Positions 1-6,570 of a stretch of 10,925 nt of DNA are shown piece by piece. How positions within the stretch are numbered: the stretch's first letter is position 1; the number at the start of each line of letters is the position of its first letter. The stretch comes from an uncultured Methanobrevibacter sp. (GTDB lineage Archaea; Methanobacteriota; Methanobacteria; Methanobacteriales; Methanobacteriaceae). The notes below the pieces were generated by a model that had not been told where the DNA came from, made no database searches, and worked only from the letters and a program-made list of their open reading frames with translations. Position numbers and translations under genes: made by a program. Location: positions 1-10,925 of the forward strand of contig CAMODR010000018.1 of the NCBI GenBank assembly GCA_946611495.1. The letters run 5' to 3'.

Positions 1-545
1 TGACTAATAATAAAAGTCCCGAAGAGGAAATAGAGGAATTGAAAGCTCAACTTTCCAAATATAGGAAAGAAAACCGCATTCTTAAGGAAAGATGTGAGTC
101 TTATGAAGATAGGATTGAACATTTTGCCATAGAGAGAAAAAAGCTTTCCAGCGCTATCATCCAATTCGAATCAATGGAAATGGAGCTTCGCCAATATGAC
201 ATAGAGGAATTGGCTCTAAATACTCAAAAGTTAAAGCATAGGATTGATGTTCTTAGAAGATACCTTCAGACTGAACGTGATGATAACGATAAGTTAAATG
301 ACTTGGTAAAGAAATTGACTAAAGAGCTGGATGAAGCTAATCAAGAGATTGCAAGATTGACTAGCGATTTCAATAAGTTAAGGGTTCGAAAGAATCAAAG
401 AACCTTTTTCTTGGAAAATCGTTTAGACATTGCATATGGAAAGCTGGCCCAATTGAAATATACCTTGAATGAATTTGAAGAGCAAGGATTCTGGGATAGA
501 ATCAGAGGCAAAAAACCAGAAAGCTATGATGAAATTGATATTTAA
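1..545 (+). CDS. coiled-coil protein of unknown function (start codon cut by window edge)
   Basis: The frame is open from the first base. The window opens with TG followed by codons reading TNNKSPEEEIEELK, so bases 1-2 are probably the last two bases of an ATG (or GTG/TTG) start codon lying one base outside. This would give a protein of about 181 residues; a TTG at 39 is a much less likely start. The chain is charged, rich in Glu, Lys, Leu and Arg, and shows heptad-like spacing over most of its length, with EEIEELKAQL near the start and repeated LxxELxxAxxEIxxL in the middle. This indicates a long cytoplasmic coiled coil. There is no signal peptide, membrane segment or catalytic motif. The C-terminus ends in a short non-coiled acidic tail with an FWDRIRGKKP stretch. 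I do not recognise the family. Its neighbours are sugar-modifying genes on the same strand, so a scaffold role is possible but unproven. Confidence 0.75.
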   Translation, partial: TNNKSPEEEIEELKAQLSKYRKENRILKERCESYEDRIEHFAIERKKLSSAIIQFESMEMELRQYDIEELALNTQKLKHRIDVLRRYLQTERDDNDKLNDLVKKLTKELDEANQEIARLTSDFNKLRVRKNQRTFFLENRLDIAYGKLAQLKYTLNEFEEQGFWDRIRGKKPESYDEIDI

Positions 546-550
546 GTAAT

Positions 551-640
551 TATTAATTATTATAAATTGTTATTAATTATTTTTAATTGTTATTAATTAT
601 TTTTAATTGTTATTAATTGTTATTAATTATTTTTAATTGT
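551..640. repeat. 20-bp AT-rich tandem repeat between genes
   Basis: Units of TATTAATTATTTTTAATTGT start at 571, 591 and 621, with a variant unit at 551 (two or three changes) and a half unit (TATTAATTGT) at 611-620. A partial unit trails off at 641. The array fills nearly the whole gap between the coiled-coil gene and the epimerase gene. It contains only A, T and a G at the end of each unit. The T-rich steps could serve as an archaeal termination region for the upstream gene. There are no unique spacers, so it is not a CRISPR array. Confidence 0.85.
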
Positions 641-678
641 TATTATGTTATTAACTATATTTAATGTGGAGATTAATT

Positions 679-1650
679 ATGGAAACTCAAAGGATTATGG
701 TAACAGGCGGAAGCGGATTTATAGGAACTAATCTTGTAAATGAACTTAGAAGCAGAGGGCATGAGGTCTTGTCTGTAGACCTTTTGCATCATGAGGATGA
801 GGCAGACTTGTATTCTGACTCATATTCTGATTATGTAAGGGGAGACATTCGTAACTATCGTCAAATGGAACGTATCTTTGATGATAATGATAAGTTCGAT
901 TATGTCTACAACTTGGCTGCTGAGTATGGAAGATGGAATGGTGAAGGATATTATGAGAATCTTTGGGAGACTAATGTAATCGGATTAAAGAATATGATTC
1001 GTCTTCAGGAAAAATTAGGATTTAGAATGATTTCATTTTCATCTGCTGAGGTTTATGGTGATTATGAAGGAATAATGACTGAAGATGTAATGGAAAACAG
1101 GCCAATTAAGGACACTTATCAGATGAACGATTATGCTATTTCCAAATGGGCTGGAGAATTGATGTGCATGAATTCTGCTACTATGTTTGGCACTGAAACT
1201 GTAAGGGTTCGTCCTGTAAACTGTTATGGTCCTCATGAAGCTTATTCTCCTTATAAAGGTTTCATTCCTATATTTATTTATAAGGCACTTCACGGATTGC
1301 CTTATTCTGTTCACAAAGGACATAAGAGAATCATTGATTATGTTGAAGACACTGCAAACACATTTGCAAACATCGTAGACAATTTCATTCCTGGAGAAGT
1401 CTATAATGTTGGAAGTAAACAGGAATGGGAAATGACCATTGAAGAATACTCTGATTTGGTTTTGGATGCTGTTGGTGTTGACGATTCATTAGTTACTTAT
1501 ACTCCTGCTGAAGAGTTTACCACTAAAGTCAAAACAATTGACTTTTCAAAGGCTATCCGTGACTTAAAGCATGACCCTAAGGTTTCTCCTAAAGAAGGAA
1601 TTAAAAGAACAGTAGAATGGATGAAATGGTATTATAGAATTGAGGATTAA
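679..1650 (+). CDS. NAD-dependent nucleotide-sugar epimerase/dehydratase (extended SDR)
   Basis: The product is a 323-residue extended short-chain dehydrogenase of the GDP/UDP-sugar epimerase-dehydratase class, a cytoplasmic enzyme that makes activated sugars for surface glycans. It has the N-terminal Rossmann motif TGGSGFIG (residues 9-16), an acidic residue after the second strand (D34, expected for NAD), a GD pair (55-56), NLAAEYGRW (78-86), catalytic Ser 121/122 in SFSSAEVYG, and the catalytic pair Tyr152/Lys156 in YAISK. The length is normal for the family. The exact substrate cannot be read from the sequence. I chose the ATG at 679 because GGAG at 668-671 sits seven bases upstream; an in-frame ATG at 664 overlaps that ribosome binding site. 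It lies 130 bp before a glycosyltransferase gene on the same strand, and a polysaccharide-type ABC exporter follows. This supports a role in sugar-donor synthesis. Confidence 0.92.
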   Translation: METQRIMVTGGSGFIGTNLVNELRSRGHEVLSVDLLHHEDEADLYSDSYSDYVRGDIRNYRQMERIFDDNDKFDYVYNLAAEYGRWNGEGYYENLWETNVIGLKNMIRLQEKLGFRMISFSSAEVYGDYEGIMTEDVMENRPIKDTYQMNDYAISKWAGELMCMNSATMFGTETVRVRPVNCYGPHEAYSPYKGFIPIFIYKALHGLPYSVHKGHKRIIDYVEDTANTFANIVDNFIPGEVYNVGSKQEWEMTIEEYSDLVLDAVGVDDSLVTYTPAEEFTTKVKTIDFSKAIRDLKHDPKVSPKEGIKRTVEWMKWYYRIED

Positions 1651-1669
1651 ATAATTTAAATTATTTAAT
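1646..1669. repeat. 24-bp perfect palindrome overlapping the epimerase stop codon
   Basis: ATTAAATAATTT at 1646-1657 is followed directly by its exact reverse complement at 1658-1669. The TAA stop (1648-1650) lies inside it. No long T run follows directly, so it may be a transcript-end hairpin or a chance product of the AT-rich composition. Confidence 0.55.
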
Positions 1670-1698
1670 TCCTTATTTAATTCTTTATTTCTTAGTTT

Positions 1699-1721
1699 AT
1701 CGATAAATCGATTCTTTTTTT
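1699..1721 (+). terminator. ATCGAT hairpin plus T tract after the epimerase gene
   Basis: ATCGATAAATCGAT (1699-1712) can fold into a small stem (ATCGA/TCGAT, four-base loop) and is followed by a run of seven T (1715-1721). In archaea a T tract downstream of a gene is the usual termination signal, and the hairpin is a supporting feature only. Confidence 0.5.
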
Positions 1722-1724
1722 AAG

Positions 1725-1753
1725 GTTAAAAATGATCAATTTTTAACTTTTTT
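1725..1753 (+). terminator. 9-bp perfect hairpin plus six T just before the glycosyltransferase gene
   Basis: GTTAAAAAT (1725-1733) pairs perfectly with ATTTTTAAC (1739-1747) around a GATCA loop, and six T follow (1748-1753). It lies only 26 bases upstream of the glycosyltransferase start at 1780. It is therefore either the final terminator of the epimerase transcript or a leader/operator element of the glycosyltransferase gene. Confidence 0.5.
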
Positions 1754-1779
1754 CATATTTTCTATTTTTCGTGATAAAA

Positions 1780-2460
1780 ATGACAAAGACTGTGGCTATT
1801 ATTCCAGCATATAACGAAGAGGCGGCTTTGGCTGATGTAATCAAGAAGACATTGGAATATGTTGATGAAGTGATTATAGTTAATGATGGCAGTGTAGACA
1901 ATACTGCAGAAATAGCTTTAGAAGCTGGTGCTGAACTTATTAATCATAAAACTAATTTAGGTAAGGGTGAAGCTCTTAAATCAGGTTTTAAAGCGGTTAA
2001 AGATGATTCAATTATAGTTACTATTGATGGGGATGGCCAGCATAATCCTGAAGAGATTCCAATTGTGCTAAAGCCTATACTTGAAGATGGGGCTGATTTG
2101 GTTAATGGAAGCAGATACCTTTATGGCCATGAGGAGAACACTCCAGCATATAGGAGAATAGGACAGCAGGTTTTAGATATTGCAACAAACATTTCAGCAG
2201 GAATAAAGGTTACAGACTCTCAAAGTGGTTTTAGGGCATTTTCACCTAAAGCTAGGGATTGCTTTAGATTCAAGGATACTGGGTTTGGAATAGAAAGTGA
2301 AATGCTTGTAGACGCTTCTGAAGCTGGTTTAAAAATAGTTGAAGTTCCTATAACAGTTAGATATGATGTTGATGGTTCTACAAAAGATCCTGTAACTCAT
2401 GGTGTAGGTGTTTTGCTTAAAATCACTAAAGATAAGGTTAGCAGAACCTTAAAAAGATAA
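1780..2460 (+). CDS. family 2 glycosyltransferase, DPM/DPG-synthase-like
   Basis: The product is a 226-residue GT2 enzyme resembling dolichyl-phosphate mannose/glucose synthases, which transfer a sugar from a nucleotide donor to a polyprenyl phosphate at the inner face of the membrane. Visible motifs are the GT-A opening PAYNEE (residues 9-14), VNDGSVDNT (34-42) for nucleotide binding, NLGKGEAL (59-66), the metal-binding DxD as DGDGQH (83-88), GSRY, and DSQSGFRAF in the acceptor region. There is no C-terminal membrane domain, so it is the short soluble form. The ATG at 1780 is preceded by GTGAT (1771-1775), the archaeal-type Shine-Dalgarno; a GTG at 1771 is an alternative start adding three residues. 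Its neighbours are an epimerase upstream and a convergent polysaccharide exporter, so it probably builds a lipid-linked glycan. Donor and acceptor are inferred, not shown. Confidence 0.9.
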   Translation: MTKTVAIIPAYNEEAALADVIKKTLEYVDEVIIVNDGSVDNTAEIALEAGAELINHKTNLGKGEALKSGFKAVKDDSIIVTIDGDGQHNPEEIPIVLKPILEDGADLVNGSRYLYGHEENTPAYRRIGQQVLDIATNISAGIKVTDSQSGFRAFSPKARDCFRFKDTGFGIESEMLVDASEAGLKIVEVPITVRYDVDGSTKDPVTHGVGVLLKITKDKVSRTLKR

Positions 2461-2475
2461 TTTGTTTTGTTTATT

Positions 2476-2528
2476 AAAAATAGTTTTTTTTAATTAATCT
2501 TTAAATTTAAAAATAGTTTTTTTAATTT
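2476..2528. repeat. 33-bp-period direct repeat after the glycosyltransferase stop
   Basis: AAAAATAGTTTTTTTTAATT at 2476-2495 recurs with one T fewer at 2509-2528. Each copy contains a run of seven or eight T, so the duplication also doubles a termination-type T tract. Confidence 0.6.
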
Positions 2529-2540
2529 AATTTTTTAAAT

Positions 2541-2580
2541 AATTATAAGAACTTTTATCTTATAATTCTTCTAGTTTTTT
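2541..2580 (+). terminator. 10-bp perfect hairpin between convergent genes
   Basis: AATTATAAGA (2541-2550) pairs perfectly with TCTTATAATT (2558-2567) around a seven-base loop. A T run (2575-2580) follows. It lies 80 bp after the glycosyltransferase stop and about 70 bp before the end of the convergent ABC gene, a fitting place for a transcript end. Confidence 0.55.
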
Positions 2581-2595
2581 ATAAAAAAAGTAAAT

Positions 2596-2614
2596 AAAAA
2601 CCTTTTAGGTTTTT
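2596..2614. terminator. 7-bp hairpin, likely end of the exporter transcript on the minus strand
   Basis: AAAAACC (2596-2602) pairs with GGTTTTT (2608-2614) around TTTTA. Read on the minus strand it lies 37 bases past the ABC ATPase stop, and T-rich sequence follows (complement of the A run at 2583-2589). On the plus strand it ends in T as well, so it could work in both directions. Confidence 0.5.
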
Positions 2615-2651
2615 TTAATGTATTATTTTTGTTTTAATAAAAAAAGAAAAA

Positions 2652-3878
2652 TTAAAACCGTTTAGGTTTAATTTTTTTAGTTTCGTCTTTACTTGCATTT
2701 TTAGCTGCTTCTAAATAGTTATCACAGACTTGGTTAACTTCGCCTATCTCTCTGACTTTTCCTTTATCAATCCAGATAGCCTTTTCACAAATGGATCTGA
2801 TTTCCTTAATTGAATGTGAAACCAATAGAACAGTAATGTTTGATTCTATTAATGAATTTAGTTTTTTCCTACTTTTCTTTCTGAAGTTTACGTCTCCAAC
2901 ACCTAAAACCTCATCAAGAATAAGAATGTCTGGCTCAACAATTGTTGCTATGGAAAATCCAAGTTTTGAAAGCATTCCTGAAGAATAGTTTTTCACAGGA
3001 AGGTCAATAAATTCTCCAAGTTCAGAAAATTCAAGTATTTCATCATACTTTGCCTTTAAGAACTCTTCATTGTATCCTAAAATAGCACCATTCAAGAAGA
3101 TGTTTTCCCTTCCAGAATAGTTTTTGTCAAAACCTGCTCCTAAGGATAATAAAGGAGCAATATTACCGTTAATTATTACATCACCTTCATCTGGAGTGTA
3201 TACTCCTGAAATGATCTTAAGTAGGGTACTCTTTCCTGCACCGTTGAATCCGATTAGGCCAACCTTTTCCCCTTTATATATTTTCAATGAGACATCATCT
3301 GTTGCCTTGAATATTGTCTTCTTTTCCTTATTTCTTTTAATGGTTCTTATGACATATTCCTTGATATTGTCGATTTTATCCTTTCCAACCTTAAAGCTTA
3401 ATGTGACGTTCTTTAATTCAATTGCAACATTATCGTCTTGTGTTTTTTCAAGGTCTTTTTGATGTTCATTATACTTTTGTATATTTTCAATCTTTTGCCT
3501 TTCCTTTTCTTTTAATTTATCAGATTTCACTTTTTCCTTATAGCTATGATTGTTTTTCTTATCTATTTCCTCTTGGCTAGGCTTGGTTTTATAAGTTAGC
3601 AATTCTCTTTTTTCGTATTGGCTATTTCCTTTATAGATTACTTCAATATAAACATCAGAGTTAATGTTTAATGTGATATGGGTCATTCCGTTTTCATCGC
3701 TTGTCGGATTGTATTCTGCAAATTTTTCCCCATTTGTTCTGTAGAAGATATATTTTACTTTTTCACCAGCGATAGGTTTATTATCTTCTGTTTTAAGAAA
3801 AGTACGAAAAGAAACAGTATTATGGATAGCCGGTATGATTTGGGTTTTTATTTTATTATTATTTTCTTCCTCACTCAT
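2652..3878 (-). CDS. Wzt-like polysaccharide ABC exporter ATPase with N-terminal Ig-like domain
   Basis: The product is a 408-residue ATP-binding subunit of a polysaccharide/teichoic-acid-type ABC-2 exporter. The ATPase domain (about 150-395) has Walker A GFNGAGKST (210-218), the Q-loop region PLLSLGAGFD (242-251), the signature NYSSGM (297-302, the usual Wzt/TagH variant of LSGGQ), Walker B DILILDE (317-323) and H-loop His355. Ahead of it, residues 20-97 look like an Ig-like beta-sandwich (KPIAGEKVKY, DENGMTHITL, YKGNSQY) of the kind repeated in Methanobrevibacter adhesin-like proteins. A charged Lys/Glu-rich linker (100-148) joins the two. Typical Wzt proteins carry their glycan-binding beta-sandwich at the C-terminus; this one stops soon after the ATPase domain. 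GGAGAG (complement of 3885-3890) supports the ATG at 3878. The permease gene lies 120 bp upstream. The glycan exported is not known. Confidence 0.93.
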   Translation of the reverse strand: MSEEENNNKIKTQIIPAIHNTVSFRTFLKTEDNKPIAGEKVKYIFYRTNGEKFAEYNPTSDENGMTHITLNINSDVYIEVIYKGNSQYEKRELLTYKTKPSQEEIDKKNNHSYKEKVKSDKLKEKERQKIENIQKYNEHQKDLEKTQDDNVAIELKNVTLSFKVGKDKIDNIKEYVIRTIKRNKEKKTIFKATDDVSLKIYKGEKVGLIGFNGAGKSTLLKIISGVYTPDEGDVIINGNIAPLLSLGAGFDKNYSGRENIFLNGAILGYNEEFLKAKYDEILEFSELGEFIDLPVKNYSSGMLSKLGFSIATIVEPDILILDEVLGVGDVNFRKKSRKKLNSLIESNITVLLVSHSIKEIRSICEKAIWIDKGKVREIGEVNQVCDNYLEAAKNASKDETKKIKPKRF

Positions 3879-3998
3879 AGTTAACTCTCCATATTTTGAT
3901 AATTTAATTTTAATAATTGTAAAAATTAATCTAAACTAGTAATTTTATAAAATTTAATTTTTTTCATTATTTGTAAGTATTTTTTGTAAGTGTTTTTC
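3879..3998. other. 120-bp spacer between exporter permease and ATPase genes
   Basis: The spacer is almost pure A and T apart from the ATPase ribosome binding site (3885-3890). It is longer than usual for a tight operon. I see no convincing TATA box or hairpin, so I cannot tell whether the ATPase gene is co-transcribed with the permease or has its own promoter. Confidence 0.4.
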
Positions 3999-4778
3999 TT
4001 ATAATTCTAAAGTAATTCTATTTTTATATTTGCTATATACTATAATTCCAATAACAAACAATGCTAATGAGAATAGGAAAGTTGTTAGCATTAGTTTCAT
4101 TGATGGGAATCTTCCAAACATTACAAACTCTCTGAATTGTGCAATAATTCCATAAACTGGATTTAATTCCATATATCCTCTAATTGGCTGTGGAACCATG
4201 GTAATAGGATAAAATATAGCACATGCATATATTAAGAGGCTTGTAAATATCCTGTATAGGTACTCAATATCACTGAATTTGGTACATAGAATGGATAGGA
4301 TCAATCCTACTCCTACGATTAATAGGAACAATATAAATACCGGTATGACAGAAAGCAAGGCCATAGGATAAAATGGTGCTCGTGTAACTATCATGATTGC
4401 AATAAGTACGATAACAGACATTAGGAAGTTTATAAATTCAGAACAGATTCCTCCTAAAGCGAAAATATATCGAGGCACATAAATCTTATTAAGAATACTT
4501 CTGTTTCTCTTAAATGAAGTCATAGCTATTTTAGTACCGCTATTAAAGAAATCTATTACAATACGTCCAGTTAAGAAGTAAACAGGGAAGTTTTCAATAC
4601 TTCTTGCAAATACTGTTGAAAAGATTGCAGTGAGCAGTGCCATTGTAATTAATGGGTTAAAGAAACTCCATAGGACACCTAATATTGAATCCTTATATTT
4701 GGATGTGAAATTTTTCCGAATTATCTGTTTTAAAAGGAAATTTTCACTTGTTCCCTTTTTTAGTATTTCTAAAGTCAT
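3999..4778 (-). CDS. ABC-2 polysaccharide exporter permease, Wzm-like
   Basis: The product is a 259-residue inner-membrane subunit of an O-antigen/teichoic-acid-type exporter. It starts with an amphipathic cytoplasmic segment and the family motif KYKDSILGVLWSFFNPL, in which the LGxLWxxxxP core precedes the first membrane helix. About six hydrophobic helices follow, and near the end is the NPVYGIIAQFRE motif common to Wzm/TagG proteins. A basic tail (YSKYKNR) ends the chain on the cytoplasmic side. The length is normal for the family. The ATG at 4778 is preceded on the minus strand by GTGTGAAG, a weak Shine-Dalgarno-like stretch. It is first in the pair with the Wzt-like ATPase, its expected partner. 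Nearby epimerase and GT2 genes suggest it flips a polyprenyl-linked surface glycan across the membrane; the substrate is inferred only from context. Confidence 0.93.
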   Translation of the reverse strand: MTLEILKKGTSENFLLKQIIRKNFTSKYKDSILGVLWSFFNPLITMALLTAIFSTVFARSIENFPVYFLTGRIVIDFFNSGTKIAMTSFKRNRSILNKIYVPRYIFALGGICSEFINFLMSVIVLIAIMIVTRAPFYPMALLSVIPVFILFLLIVGVGLILSILCTKFSDIEYLYRIFTSLLIYACAIFYPITMVPQPIRGYMELNPVYGIIAQFREFVMFGRFPSMKLMLTTFLFSLALFVIGIIVYSKYKNRITLEL

Positions 4779-4816
4779 ATTTCTTCACACAATAAAATTA
4801 GATATTTGGAATTTAT

Positions 4817-4842
4817 GTCAAAATTTCTAAATGTATTTTGAC
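4817..4842. promoter_or_regulatory. inverted repeat, possible operator upstream of the exporter genes
   Basis: GTCAAAAT (4817-4824) and ATTTTGAC (4835-4842) form a perfect 8-bp inverted repeat with a ten-base centre, about 40 bp upstream of the permease start. The centre-to-centre distance of 18 bp suits a dimeric regulator, and a transcript hairpin is also possible. No regulator gene is in the window, so the role is a guess. Confidence 0.35.
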
Positions 4843-4906
4843 GATTAAAAAAATATAGCATAAATTACTTTATTAAGTAATATACTATAATTTTAGTTAA
4901 TGATAA

Positions 4907-4914
4907 TATATAAA
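4907..4914 (-). promoter_or_regulatory. candidate archaeal TATA box for the exporter genes
   Basis: On the minus strand this reads TTTATATA, matching the archaeal box A consensus, with A-rich sequence upstream where a BRE would lie. Start of transcription would be near 4885, leaving a leader of about 105 bases that includes the inverted repeat at 4817-4842. A second, weaker candidate (CTATATTT, complement of 4850-4857) lies closer to the gene. Confidence 0.4.
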
Positions 4915-4996
4915 TTTTATTTACTGGATTAATTTTAAGTTTTTGCTTTTTATTTTTGGCATTTTTTAAAAGTTATATTCAATTTAAATACTAATC

Positions 4997-5004
4997 TTTA
5001 TATA
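4997..5004 (+). promoter_or_regulatory. candidate archaeal TATA box for the ADP-ribosylglycohydrolase gene
   Basis: TTTATATA matches the archaeal box A consensus. Transcription would start near 5025-5030, giving a leader of about 65 bases before the TTG start at 5092. Confidence 0.45.
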
Positions 5005-5091
5005 TTATTAAATGTGAATTATTTTCAATATTTATTGCTTTTAAGTTGTAAATAATTATAATATTAAAAACTTCCTAAAGGGGGCATTATC

Positions 5092-6156
5092 TTGTTTGAT
5101 TATGAAAAATTAAATGATTGTGTAAAAAGCGGTATATTCGGTCTTGTTGTAGCTGATGCATTAGGAGTTCCTTATGAATTTAATTCAAGGGATTTCTGTG
5201 ATAGGAATCCTATGGCTGATATGATCGGCTATGGAACTTATAATCAGCCAGAAGGAACCTGGTCAGATGATAGTTCTATTGCATTAGCTTGTTTAGATGG
5301 CTTAAGCAATTTCAATTTAAAAGAAAATCTTAATGACTTGACAATTGAAAACTTTTCAGAAATCTTTGATTATACAGACATAATGACTAAAATTGCCAAT
5401 TGGCGCTATAAAAAGGACTACACTCCTCATGGAGAGGTCTTTGATATTGGAGGCACCACAAGGGATGCTATCTATAATTTTCATTATAATGGCGTGGATG
5501 CATTGCTTGCTGGAGGAGATAGTCCTCGAGACAATGGAAATGGATCCTTAATGAGAATATTGCCAATTGCATTTGTAATCTACTTTTTATCCTTAAAATA
5601 TGAATTTTCCCAAAATGAAGAGATGAAAACCATTCATAATCTATCTTCACTTACTCATAGACACATCAGGAGCCAAATGGCTTGTGGAATCTATGTTAAG
5701 ATAGCTATTGAATTGTTAAAGAATAAATTTGAGGAAAGTGAGGATGATTTGACTTTGCTTGAGATTGTTAATAGGGGAATTTCCAATGCTAAAGACTATT
5801 ATTTAAGTGATAAAAGCTTTGTTAGTGAAATAAAGAATTTTGAAGATGTATTTTCTCTAGACATTCATAATTTCCCTAGAGAAGAAATTTCCGGTTCAGG
5901 ATATGTAATAAATTGTCTTAATGCTGCATTATGGTGTCTTTTGAATAATGATAATTATAGGGAAACTGCCCTTGCTGCAGTTAATTTAGGTGAGGATACT
6001 GATACAACTGCTGCAGTTGTTGGAGGATTAGCTGGAATTTACTATTCTTTTGATGATATTCCTCAAGGTTGGTTGAATAAAATAGCAAAATATGATTTTA
6101 TTGACGAATTGATTGCTGAATTCTCTAAAAATTTATATGATGTTTTAGAAGATTGA
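5092..6156 (+). CDS. ADP-ribosylglycohydrolase (ARH/DraG-like)
   Basis: The product is a 354-residue member of the ADP-ribosylglycohydrolase family, dinuclear-metal enzymes that remove ADP-ribose from proteins or other acceptors. It shows the family landmarks: GLVVADALGVPYEF (17-30), the metal-binding GTWSDDSS (55-62, Asp59/Asp60), GNGSLMRILP (149-158), LTHRH, and the C-terminal metal site GEDTDTTAA (300-308, Asp302/Asp304) followed by GGLAGIYY. There is no signal peptide, so it is cytoplasmic. The start is TTG, supported by a strong AGGGGG site at 5079-5084; the first in-frame ATG would remove the first conserved motif. It stands alone between divergent exporter genes and the CxxCG peptide gene, and no ADP-ribosyltransferase is visible. 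Substrate (Arg, Ser, DNA, free ADP-ribose or dinitrogenase reductase) cannot be told. Its last codons are duplicated in the following DNA. Confidence 0.93.
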   Translation: MFDYEKLNDCVKSGIFGLVVADALGVPYEFNSRDFCDRNPMADMIGYGTYNQPEGTWSDDSSIALACLDGLSNFNLKENLNDLTIENFSEIFDYTDIMTKIANWRYKKDYTPHGEVFDIGGTTRDAIYNFHYNGVDALLAGGDSPRDNGNGSLMRILPIAFVIYFLSLKYEFSQNEEMKTIHNLSSLTHRHIRSQMACGIYVKIAIELLKNKFEESEDDLTLLEIVNRGISNAKDYYLSDKSFVSEIKNFEDVFSLDIHNFPREEISGSGYVINCLNAALWCLLNNDNYRETALAAVNLGEDTDTTAAVVGGLAGIYYSFDDIPQGWLNKIAKYDFIDELIAEFSKNLYDVLED

Positions 6157-6231
6157 TTTAATTAGTTTTCAATATTATTTATTGATATTATTGTTTTAGA
6201 AGATTGATTTAATTAGTTTTCAATATTATTT
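6141..6231. repeat. 40-bp perfect direct repeat (51-bp period) across the glycohydrolase stop codon
   Basis: Bases 6141-6180 are repeated exactly at 6192-6231, separated by 11 bases. The first copy contains the last codons (Val-Leu-Glu-Asp) and the TGA stop of the glycohydrolase gene; the second repeats them as non-coding DNA. The pattern fits a recent tandem duplication of about 51 bp. Confidence 0.92.
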
Positions 6232-6343
6232 TTTTACTATTTTTTTTATTTATGCATAGATTATTAAATTATATTAATAATGACAAACAAAATTATTATA
6301 GTTAAAAATTAATAAATTAATCAAAAATATAGGAGAGATATAA

Positions 6344-6562
6344 ATGAAATTTGAAGATCTTATGGCTAAATGCCCAAAATGCGGTTCTCAAGATAAAACT
6401 GCTCATAGAAGATTCATTGACAATCATCATGCTCATGCTGAATTGAAAGAGTTCAAATGTGATAATTGTGGTTTTATTTTTGAAACAGGTAAAGATTATG
6501 AAAAATCTGAAGGAGAAAATATTAAAAAAGAACTTATCACTGAATTAAATAAAAAATTATAG
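6344..6562 (+). CDS. small two-CxxCG zinc-ribbon-like peptide, possible radical SAM partner
   Basis: The product is a 72-residue cytoplasmic protein with two cysteine pairs, CPKCG (10-14) and CDNCG (39-43), spaced as in a zinc ribbon. Between them lies a His-rich stretch (His21, then NHHAHAE at 27-33). The tail (50-72) is charged, Lys/Glu-rich and probably helical. No other domain is present. A good AGGAGAG site (6331-6337) supports the ATG. A TFIIS/transposon-type zinc ribbon is one reading. The other is a Cys-rich peptide of the methanogen type that I recall being annotated as a possibly modified peptide near radical SAM/SPASM enzymes (TIGR04165-like, from memory and unverified). The next gene, 156 bp downstream on the same strand, is such an enzyme, which favours the second reading without proving it. 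Confidence 0.85.
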   Translation: MKFEDLMAKCPKCGSQDKTAHRRFIDNHHAHAELKEFKCDNCGFIFETGKDYEKSEGENIKKELITELNKKL

Positions 6563-6570
6563 TTTTTTTC

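Larger units (their letters stand above)
4779..5091. other. divergent intergenic region with promoters for exporter and ADP-ribosylglycohydrolase
   Basis: This 313-bp AT-rich region separates two divergent genes and contains no gene I can support. It holds a minus-strand TATA candidate (4907-4914), a plus-strand TATA candidate (4997-5004), an inverted repeat GTCAAAAT/ATTTTGAC (4817-4842) and a small hairpin ATTACTT-TATT-AAGTAAT (4864-4881). Confidence 0.6.

Noticed and set aside
551..640. Regular repeats that might be a CRISPR array
   Set aside because: Units are directly tandem with no unique spacers and are pure low-complexity A/T sequence.
1039..1323. Reading frame on the minus strand inside the epimerase gene
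   Set aside because: It is a shadow of a gene with clear SDR motifs; no ribosome binding site and no recognisable protein.
2973..2993. Unusual ABC signature (SSGM in place of LSGGQ), perhaps a dead ATPase
   Set aside because: This variant is normal in Wzt/TagH-type ATPases, and Walker A, Walker B and the H-loop histidine are intact.
3124..3462. Plus-strand reading frame of 112 codons inside the ABC ATPase gene
   Set aside because: It is antisense to the Walker A region of a well-supported gene and resembles no protein.
6141..6231. Two 40-bp repeats as a minimal CRISPR or attachment-site pair
   Set aside because: The spacer is only 11 bases, one copy is coding, and no cas gene or integrase is present. 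A tandem duplication explains it.
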